A stretch of DNA of 46,820 bases from an uncultured Oscillospiraceae bacterium (GTDB lineage Bacteria; Bacillota; Clostridia; Oscillospirales; Acutalibacteraceae), in NCBI GenBank assembly GCA_949297075.1, contig CASFRX010000042.1, positions 1 to 46,820 on the forward strand. Reading direction: 5' to 3'. The notes under the pieces were generated by a model. That model searched no databases. It was not told the origin of the DNA and saw only the letters and a program-made list of their open reading frames with translations. Positions 1 through 6,382 of this stretch are shown here, one piece after another. The translations under genes were made by a program, and so were the position numbers. How positions within the stretch are numbered: the stretch's first letter is position 1; each line of letters begins with the position of its first letter.

Positions 1-127
1 ACATTGACTGACTCAAAAAATCCACCTTGTGTCGGTCTGATTTGCTGTACCAATTTTTATATCACTAATTTTTTTGATTTTTCTACTTGACTTTTATTAG
101 CAGGTCTTTATTAAAATTTTTAAATGA

Positions 128-1153
128 TTAAGCTTCCTTTTTACCCCAATGTTTTCTGAAATATATCTGCCAGCTGAGAACAAGCGCAATGCCGAACAAC
201 GCAGCAGCTACACGGCCGAGAGTGATTTCAAAATCTCCCTTAACCTTTTTGCCGTCGTCTATTGTCAGATTGTTTACGGCTTCGTCAAGCTTTGCCCGTG
301 TATCCGCCATTTCGTAGATTGCACAGCTCCCGTCCTCAAGCAAAGCCGCAGCCGCATCAAGGGCTTTGTTGTAGGTGTTGATTCTGTTTGGATATCCGGA
401 TTTCAAATCGGCGGCAAGGGCTGCATCAATGCTTGCCTGAAGCTTTTCCCTCTCGGCTGTGTTTTGTGATAAGTATTCTGCAAAATCTTCGGGATATGCT
501 GTTTCGATGATTTCGTAGCCTCTTGCAATAAGGTCATCCCAGCTCCGTGCCGAATCTGTTCGGCTTGCAGCCTTTTCCGTGTTGATAAAGGAAAACATAC
601 CGTGAACACCGTTCTTCGCGAAGAATGAAGTTACGGTGTTGTGGAGAATTACGCCGTCCTGATTGCCTGTTTGAAGCTGTACTGTATTGTCGCTTGCATA
701 TTTGCCGAATTTGTTAATTGACGAAAGGGCGCTGAAATATATGTTGCCCGTGTAAAAGCCTATGAGCTGTGGCTTAGTGCCTTTACTTTGAGCCCATTTG
801 ACTGCTTTGCCTGCGCTTGCCTTGATTCTGTAATAAACCGGGCAGTCGCCACTTACTGCCATAACCTGCGTATATTTTTCATTAGCTTCTTCAATGCTCT
901 GTGCATCAATGATAAGGGCTGATTTATCAGCCACAGCCTTGGCCGCCTGAGCAATTTCAATTTTTTCGCTAATTGAAACGAAGCTTGCGCCTGCATTGAT
1001 TGCTGTTTTAATATCTTCAAGGGTCTCGCAGTAAACTGAAAACTTAATTTCCTGCTTTTCTGGCTTTGCGGCGGCAAAAGACGGAACGCTTAAGCTTGCG
1101 AGCAATGCAAGCACCGCAAGGGTGCAAATTAATGCTTTGAAAGATTTCTGCAT
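128..1153 (-). CDS. Secreted, membrane-anchored GDPD-like protein (probably non-catalytic)
   Basis: The 341-residue protein starts with a signal peptide (about residues 1-28, ending ...PSFAAA) and ends with one transmembrane helix (about 313-331) and a basic tail, so it should sit outside the cell on a C-terminal anchor. Residues 35-225 look like a glycerophosphodiester-phosphodiesterase-type barrel: the segment ARGYEIIETAYPEDFAEYL resembles the closing strand and helix of that family (compare D-G-x-x-T-D-x-P). The usual N-terminal HRG and E-x-D catalytic motifs are not visible, so enzymatic activity is doubtful. Residues about 237-295 resemble a FIVAR-like three-helix module. The start is preceded by GGAGAAATT. 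It lies 12 bp after the ABC permease, as the last gene of that operon. The fold is inferred from short motifs only. Confidence 0.55.
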   Translation of the reverse strand: MQKSFKALICTLAVLALLASLSVPSFAAAKPEKQEIKFSVYCETLEDIKTAINAGASFVSISEKIEIAQAAKAVADKSALIIDAQSIEEANEKYTQVMAVSGDCPVYYRIKASAGKAVKWAQSKGTKPQLIGFYTGNIYFSALSSINKFGKYASDNTVQLQTGNQDGVILHNTVTSFFAKNGVHGMFSFINTEKAASRTDSARSWDDLIARGYEIIETAYPEDFAEYLSQNTAEREKLQASIDAALAADLKSGYPNRINTYNKALDAAAALLEDGSCAIYEMADTRAKLDEAVNNLTIDDGKKVKGDFEITLGRVAAALFGIALVLSWQIYFRKHWGKKEA

Positions 1154-1165
1154 AATTTCTCCAAA

Positions 1166-1972
1166 TTATTTAAGGTTAATTTTGTGGTTCATAAACCATG
1201 CGCTCAGGTAGAAAAACAGACAGGTTAAAGCAAACTCAAATATGATGTCGGCAAGACTCAATACCATGTTGCCCCCGGACATAGCCTGAGTTGTAAACTG
1301 AATACCTTGAACTGAAATAAGAAGAGAAAGGGGAACATAGGCGGAGAGCAAGGTGCTTACCGTGTTCAAAACACCGTAAAGAACGATGAAGATAATGATT
1401 GCAGGAAGAAAGCTCTGACGCTGGAAGGGACGAACATTTGAAAGGGTAATAGCAAAGAAAATTTCGGCAACAAGGAATATGATTTTGAGGAAAACTCTTG
1501 TAACCAATGTTACGATTACAGAAATAATAGCGGCTGTGTCGGGGAGTTCTGCGATTGTGGAGATGAGAATTTTTATCATTGCTAAATTCTCTTCGCCTAC
1601 TTGCTCAGCCGCAAAATAGAAAATTGAAATGAATATTGCTATTACGGAAGCATAGCTGAGCAGCAGCCAGCAGAAGGAACAGAATGCCTTTGAAAAAAGA
1701 AGCTGACCGCTTGTTACGGGCAAAGTGAAGCTGAGATATCCCTGATCGCGGAAAAGAGTTTTATTGAAATTTGAAACTATGGAAATGAGAGTTACAATGA
1801 GTATGCCGAGGGCTACAACGATAACGGCAATGAGAGAAATAGCCGTAAGCCATGTTATGTCAAAGGCAAGAGATACAGCCATAAGGGCAACCGCCGCAAA
1901 AGCGGCAATGTAAATGTTTGCAACAGAGTGCAGACCTGCTTTGAATTCGTTTTTTATAAGCTTACCAAGCAA
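1166..1972 (-). CDS. ABC-2 type transporter permease
   Basis: Integral membrane subunit of an ABC exporter, partner of the ATPase encoded immediately upstream. It has about six hydrophobic helices and a first cytoplasmic segment LGKLIKNEFK, typical of ABC-2 permeases that begin with a short amphipathic stretch. I chose a TTG start at 1972 (268 residues): AGGAGG lies 9 bases upstream of it, inside the last codons of the ATPase gene, and the TTG overlaps the ATPase stop region. The longer frame to 2032 would overlap the ATPase by 71 bp and has no comparable ribosome binding site. The overlap implies translational coupling. The substrate cannot be told from sequence. Confidence 0.85.
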   Translation of the reverse strand: MLGKLIKNEFKAGLHSVANIYIAAFAAVALMAVSLAFDITWLTAISLIAVIVVALGILIVTLISIVSNFNKTLFRDQGYLSFTLPVTSGQLLFSKAFCSFCWLLLSYASVIAIFISIFYFAAEQVGEENLAMIKILISTIAELPDTAAIISVIVTLVTRVFLKIIFLVAEIFFAITLSNVRPFQRQSFLPAIIIFIVLYGVLNTVSTLLSAYVPLSLLISVQGIQFTTQAMSGGNMVLSLADIIFEFALTCLFFYLSAWFMNHKINLK

Positions 1973-2663
1973 AGCTGAACACCTCCTTGAATATATCTTC
2001 AATGCTTCTTCCGCTTTCACGGATTTCTTCAACGCTTGCGTTGAGCTTAACCTGACCTTCGCCTATCATAAGCACGGAATTGAAAATTCGCTCAACATCG
2101 TTGATAAGGTGGGTAGAAATAAGAACGGTTGATTTGTCTGCGTAGTTATTCATAATAACATCGAGAATTGCGCTTCTCGTTGCAGGGTCAACGCCGCCTA
2201 AGGGCTCGTCAAGGCAGTAAAGCTTTGCGGCACGGCTCATTACAATGAGGAGCTGAAGCTTTTCCTGCATACCCTTGGACATGGTTTTGATTTTTTGTTC
2301 GGGGTCAAGGCGGAAACGCATGAGCATATCCATGGCCTTAACCTTGTCGAAATCCGCAAAGAAATCCTGAAAATAGTCTATGGCGTCTTTGGCTTTCATC
2401 CATTCGGGCAAATATGTTCGTTCAGGCAGATAAGCCGTAACGGATTTTGTGTAGATGCCGGGCGCCTGACCGTCTATGAGAACAGTGCCCTCATAGTCGT
2501 GGATAAGACCGGTTAAGATTTTGATAAGCGAGGTTTTGCCGCAGCCGTTGGGGCCAAGCAGGCCGATAACCTGACCCTGTTCGTAGCTCAGGTCAAGTCT
2601 GCGCAAAACCTGATGGTGACCGTAGGATTTTTGCAATCCTTTTACTTCAATGATTTTGCTCAT
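1962..2663 (-). CDS. ABC transporter ATP-binding protein
   Basis: This 233-residue ATPase should power the adjacent ABC-2 permease at the cytoplasmic face. It carries Walker A GPNGCGKT (37-44), a signature loop of the variant form MSKGM (128-132) in place of LSGGQ, Walker B LYCLDEP (148-154) and the H-loop histidine in STH (185). The SKGM signature is common in ATPases of the YtrB/EcsA-like exporter group. The start overlaps the end of the AI-2E-type gene by 17 bp and its 3' end overlaps the permease start, so the three are one translationally coupled unit. Such ABC-2 exporters often handle lipids, peptides or antibiotics, but nothing here fixes the substrate. Confidence 0.92.
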   Translation of the reverse strand: MSKIIEVKGLQKSYGHHQVLRRLDLSYEQGQVIGLLGPNGCGKTSLIKILTGLIHDYEGTVLIDGQAPGIYTKSVTAYLPERTYLPEWMKAKDAIDYFQDFFADFDKVKAMDMLMRFRLDPEQKIKTMSKGMQEKLQLLIVMSRAAKLYCLDEPLGGVDPATRSAILDVIMNNYADKSTVLISTHLINDVERIFNSVLMIGEGQVKLNASVEEIRESGRSIEDIFKEVFSFAW

Positions 2664-3897
2664 TTGATTTTTCTTCCTTTCTGTGCTTCTTTTTAAGCGT
2701 CAGCCGCTTCAGCTGGATTGAAGGGCTGCCGTCGTGGCTTTCGCTTTTGGCGGTTTTCAAAAGGTGTACTATTCCGTCATCGTTGAGAACCTTAAGAATG
2801 TTTATGGTAAACGGCAGGATAAACATACCGAGAACTCCGAAAAGCTTAAGACCGAGGTACATACCGATAAGTGTTGCTATAGGCGGCAGTCCAAGCTGTC
2901 CTGCAACGAGCCTTGGCTCAATAAACTGCCTGAGTACGCTTATGATGACATAAATAATGAGTATGCCTATGCCAAGCCCGATTTTGCCCATGAAAAGCGA
3001 GCCTATGCCCCACGGAATAAGCACTGTGCCTGAGCCGAGAATAGGCAGAATATCTACTAAAGCGGTAATAATTGCGATTGTGAAAATATAGCCGCCGTTG
3101 TAAATTCCCAAAACCTTAAGTGCGCCTAAGCCGATTACAAGCTCTGTGCAGGTTATGCAAATGATGAGCAAATATGCCTTTGCCATTTTGCTTATGGTGG
3201 ACATGGTGAGACTTTTGGTTCTTGAAAGAGCCTCTCGCTTTTTTGCAGGAAATTGACGCTTGATGAAAATTACAATTCTGTCGTAATCTGCCGTAATAAA
3301 GCAGGTTGCAATAAAGGTGATTACGATTGCAACAATAGCGCTTGGCAGCTTGCTTGCCGTTGATATAACTCCCGAAAGGGGAGTCAACAGAGTGCTGATA
3401 TCAATTCCTAAACCGCTGATTTTCAGCGGCTCGGCAGCCGCCCCCTCTTCAAAAGCGGCAAGAAGCCGGTCGGCTAAATCTATTATCATAGGTGATAAAG
3501 CTGCCCTTAAAGCATTAGGCAGCTTGGCTGAGAGCGCTAAAAGCCAGTTTTCCGCCTTAAGGATAAAGTCCGGAATATCTTTGAAGAACGCCATGAGCGT
3601 ATCCACAAGTCCCTTAAGCTCTGTAACAACCTTTGTGCTTAAAAGAATCAGCAAGCCGGCCAAAGCTAAGGCTGCAAGGGTGGTAATCAGAAAAGAGGTC
3701 AAGCCCTTCTTCAGCGGTGTTTTTTTCTCGATAAAATTTACGGGCTTCTGGAAAATCATAGCCAGGAAAAACGCAAAAATGAACGGGAACAGCGGCCAAA
3801 AAGCAAACCGCATAAACAGGTAAAACATGCCGATCAAAAGCACAAAATACGCAGTATTGATAAGAAAGCTTCGTCTTCTTTCGACCGAATCGGTCAT
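2647..3897 (-). CDS. AI-2E family (YtvI/PerM-like) membrane protein
   Basis: Multi-pass membrane protein with the layout of the AI-2E/PerM family: two or three N-terminal helices, a soluble middle section (about 100-190), then five helices including the conserved ALVDILPILGSGTVLIPWG region and a C-terminal EPRLVAGQLGLPPIATLIGMYLG block. Family members include the sporulation protein YtvI, tellurium-resistance-type TqsA and Na+/H+ antiporters, so substrate is unknown. I prefer ATG at 3897 (416 residues), because GGGAG lies 11 bases upstream; a GTG at 3909 falls inside that ribosome binding site. First gene of a four-gene operon with an ABC exporter. Confidence 0.85.
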   Translation of the reverse strand: MTDSVERRRSFLINTAYFVLLIGMFYLFMRFAFWPLFPFIFAFFLAMIFQKPVNFIEKKTPLKKGLTSFLITTLAALALAGLLILLSTKVVTELKGLVDTLMAFFKDIPDFILKAENWLLALSAKLPNALRAALSPMIIDLADRLLAAFEEGAAAEPLKISGLGIDISTLLTPLSGVISTASKLPSAIVAIVITFIATCFITADYDRIVIFIKRQFPAKKREALSRTKSLTMSTISKMAKAYLLIICITCTELVIGLGALKVLGIYNGGYIFTIAIITALVDILPILGSGTVLIPWGIGSLFMGKIGLGIGILIIYVIISVLRQFIEPRLVAGQLGLPPIATLIGMYLGLKLFGVLGMFILPFTINILKVLNDDGIVHLLKTAKSESHDGSPSIQLKRLTLKKKHRKEEKSNEQNH

Positions 3898-3972
3898 TTC
3901 ACTTTTCACTCCCTTTTGTTGTTTTCTTTTTCATTATACACTTCACCTGTAAATCGGTATAATACAGATATT

Positions 3973-4004
3973 TGTATTATAATACAGTTAGAGATAAATT
4001 ACAA
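3973..4004 (-). promoter_or_regulatory. Promoter with palindromic operator for the AI-2E/ABC operon
   Basis: On the minus strand TTGTAA (3999-4004), a 17-bp spacer and TATAAT (3976-3981) form a good sigma-A promoter. The -10 lies inside a perfect 14-bp palindrome, TGTATTATAATACA (3973-3986). A second copy of its right arm, TATAATACAG, occurs 20 bp downstream in the transcript direction (3958-3967). A palindrome on the -10 plus a spaced half-site is what a dimeric repressor operator would look like. The regulator is not in this window; a YtrA/GntR-type regulator is a guess from how such ABC operons are usually controlled. Confidence 0.65.
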
Positions 4005-4073
4005 TGTGCTCGCAATAAAAGTTTGCAAAAACTTAAATATATTATAATCATTAAGAGCAAATTTATAAAAATA

Positions 4074-4101
4074 AACCCTGAAGGTATGTGCCTTCAGGGT
4101 T
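4074..4101 (-). terminator. Rho-independent terminator of the GtrA-like gene
   Basis: Perfect 11-bp stem AACCCTGAAGG/CCTTCAGGGTT with a 6-base loop. On the minus strand it is followed by TATTTTTAT, and it lies just after the stop of the GtrA-like gene. Confidence 0.85.
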
Positions 4102-4119
4102 GAATGCAGAAAAAACAGA

Positions 4120-4656
4120 TTAGTTTTCCTTTTTCTTGTGGAAAAGAATCTTATCTACGGGGAAGTAGAGGAAGAACTGAACAGCACCGCAAATAGCGCC
4201 CGAAATAGCGATTGCGCTTGCGCCGAGATTCTTGCTTGTAAGCCAGTTGACAAGGAACGGCTGAAGCCATGCGGAAAAAGCAATAAGCGCTATAGTGAAG
4301 ACTATGTAAATGGGGAAAACAACTTTTGTGTTTGCGGATGAATTAAATGTCTTTTCTTTGTTGATGAAGAAAGAAACAATCTGTGCGATGATATTACTTG
4401 CTGTCAAAGCGATAAACAAACCTAAGCCTGTTGTTGCCATGCCTGCGCTTGCGGCTTTTTCTGAAGAATAAATCCAAAATTCATAAGGTCTGTTGAGGAA
4501 TTCTTCGGTCATAGGAAGCTTAAGCAGATAAGGCAAAAATGTTTGAATAACAAAAGCGCCTAAGCTTACTACGATAAACTTTACAAACTGCCAAAGAGTG
4601 GTAACGGCTGAACCTTTTTTTTCTGCGGCTTTGTCGATTTGACTTAATTTACCCAT
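4120..4656 (-). CDS. GtrA-like membrane protein
   Basis: A 178-residue protein with four predicted helices (about 30-50, 85-110, 120-140, 150-170). The segment NIIAQIVSFFINKEKTF matches the conserved GtrA signature (N at the end of a helix followed by FxxNKxxTF). GtrA-family proteins are thought to help move undecaprenyl-phosphate-linked sugars across the membrane for cell wall or surface polysaccharide modification; that role is inferred here. I set the start at ATG 4656, 8 bases after GGAGA; the frame could extend to a TTG at 4671 but that lacks a ribosome binding site. Monocistronic, with its own promoter and terminator. Confidence 0.75.
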   Translation of the reverse strand: MGKLSQIDKAAEKKGSAVTTLWQFVKFIVVSLGAFVIQTFLPYLLKLPMTEEFLNRPYEFWIYSSEKAASAGMATTGLGLFIALTASNIIAQIVSFFINKEKTFNSSANTKVVFPIYIVFTIALIAFSAWLQPFLVNWLTSKNLGASAIAISGAICGAVQFFLYFPVDKILFHKKKEN

Positions 4657-4686
4657 AAAAAATTTCTCCAATCTTGATTTTTATAA

Positions 4687-4715
4687 ATTTTACCATACGA
4701 AAAAGGAAAAATCAA
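4687..4715 (-). promoter_or_regulatory. Promoter of the GtrA-like gene
   Basis: Minus strand TTGATT (4710-4715), 17-bp spacer, TAAAAT (4687-4692), about 31 bases before the start codon. Confidence 0.6.
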
Positions 4716-4735
4716 CAGTTAAACGGCATAAATAT

Positions 4736-4764
4736 TTGCCATTGCCAAAAGTATGTGATATTAT
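4736..4764 (+). promoter_or_regulatory. Promoter of the flippase-mutS2 unit
   Basis: TTGCCA (4736-4741), 17-bp spacer, TATTAT (4759-4764), extended by TGTGA before the -10. It is divergent from the GtrA-like gene promoter. Confidence 0.6.
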
Positions 4765-4838
4765 AATCATATGTTCAAATCATTTCATATTGTTTACAGA
4801 TGAATTGATTTGTTAGTTTCATTCTTAACGGAGGCAGT

Positions 4839-6377
4839 ATGAACAAGGGCTCACGAACTGCAAATAGCCTGAAATCCGCCGCAACGGCAGTAGGCGGTCA
4901 GGCGCTTAATATACTGCTCAAGTTTGTCAGCAGAACCGTGTTTATCAAAACTGTAGGCGCCGCTTATTTAGGCGTAAACGGTTTATTTACAAGCGTTCTG
5001 ACCATACTCAATATCAGCGAATTGGGGCTTTCTTCGGCTATAGTATACAGCCTCTATAAGCCCTTAGCCAAGGGCGATAAAAAAACAGTGAGCGCAACCA
5101 TGAATTTGCTTCGCCGAGCCTATTTTGTAATCGGCGCCGCCGTTCTCCTGATGGGTCTTGTGCTTCACCCCTTTTTGCCTTATCTGATGAAAGGCACTAC
5201 GGATTTGGTGGATGTTGATTTGGTATATGCGCTTTATGTTTTTAACAGCGTGTTTTCCTATTGGTTTTACGCCTATAAGCCTGCTATTTTGCAGGCAGAC
5301 CAGAAAAAATATGTCAGCAATATTGTAAATAACCTTGTGACAATAGCTACCGTCTGCGTACAGATTGCGGTGCTTGCCCTTTTCCGTTCTTTCATCGGCT
5401 ATATTGCCGTTCAGCTTTTAGGCGGCATAGTTCAGGGGCTTATCGGTGCGGTTGTAGTCAATAAACGCTATCCGTATCTCAAAGAAAACAGAAAAGAGCA
5501 GCTGCCCAAAGATGAAAAGAAAAAGGTTTTCAAAAATCTTTTTGCAATGTCCCTCTATAAACTCAGCTCAGCCGTACTTAGCGCAACGGATAACCTCATA
5601 ATTTCCGCAAAAATCAGCACATTAGTAGTAGGCATACATTCAAACTATGTCTTGATTCTCTCAGCTGTCACTCAGCTTGTGCAAAATATTTTCTCTGCGT
5701 TCACCGCAAGTGTGGGCAATCTTTTCGCCGTGGAAAAGAAAGAGAAAAGCGAATTTGTTTTTCGCTGCCTAAATTTTTTGAATTTTTGGATTTACGGGTT
5801 CTGTGCCGTCTGCCTGTGGAATTTGTTTAACCCGTTTATTGAGCTGATGTGGGGCAAGGATATGCTCTTTGACGATTTTACTGTGCTTTGCATAGTGCTC
5901 AATTTCTTAACGGCAGGCTTGCAAAACGCAGTTATCAGCTACAAGGATGCCTGCGGTCTGTTCTGGCAGGGTCGTTACCGTCCTGCGGCGAGCGCAGCGC
6001 TGAATATTATCGTTTCTTTGCTTTTGGTGAAGCCTTTGGGAGTAGCAGGCGTTTTCCTCGGCACAATAATCAGCCGCTTTTTAACAACCTGGTGGTTTGA
6101 TGCAAGGCTCGTTCATCGCCATGCTTTCGGCATTTCACCGAAAAAATATTATCTGCGGTATTTTTTGTCCCTTGTTCGTGTTTGTTTGGTGGGCGGAGCA
6201 ATATCCTTTGCTACCTTGCCGATGCAAAAATACGGCGCATTTGCACTTTTTGTTGTCAGATTAGCGCTTTGTTTAATCATACCCAATGTCTGTTTCCTGC
6301 TCCGTTTCAGAAAAACGGAAGAGTTTAAATATCTGTTAGAAAAAATCAAACCTATACTTAAAAAGATTAAGAGGTGA
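4839..6377 (+). CDS. Polysaccharide/lipid-linked oligosaccharide flippase (Wzx/MATE-like)
   Basis: A 512-residue integral membrane protein with about 12-14 helices and the N-terminal pattern of the MOP superfamily polysaccharide transporters (KSAATAVGGQALNILLKFVSRTVFI..GAAYLGVNGLF, then an ISELGLSSAIVYSLYKPLA block). Family members flip undecaprenyl-PP-linked glycans across the membrane. It is often annotated as capsular or O-antigen flippase in Clostridia, but no glycosyltransferase genes accompany it here, so its cargo is open. The ATG at 4839 follows GGAGG by 4 bases. It overlaps the region preceding mutS2, which looks translationally coupled. Confidence 0.85.
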   Translation: MNKGSRTANSLKSAATAVGGQALNILLKFVSRTVFIKTVGAAYLGVNGLFTSVLTILNISELGLSSAIVYSLYKPLAKGDKKTVSATMNLLRRAYFVIGAAVLLMGLVLHPFLPYLMKGTTDLVDVDLVYALYVFNSVFSYWFYAYKPAILQADQKKYVSNIVNNLVTIATVCVQIAVLALFRSFIGYIAVQLLGGIVQGLIGAVVVNKRYPYLKENRKEQLPKDEKKKVFKNLFAMSLYKLSSAVLSATDNLIISAKISTLVVGIHSNYVLILSAVTQLVQNIFSAFTASVGNLFAVEKKEKSEFVFRCLNFLNFWIYGFCAVCLWNLFNPFIELMWGKDMLFDDFTVLCIVLNFLTAGLQNAVISYKDACGLFWQGRYRPAASAALNIIVSLLLVKPLGVAGVFLGTIISRFLTTWWFDARLVHRHAFGISPKKYYLRYFLSLVRVCLVGGAISFATLPMQKYGAFALFVVRLALCLIIPNVCFLLRFRKTEEFKYLLEKIKPILKKIKR

Positions 6378-6382
6378 CCCAT

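Noticed and set aside
1..127. Upstream edge of the window
   Set aside because: AT-rich sequence with no ORF, hairpin or promoter I can support.
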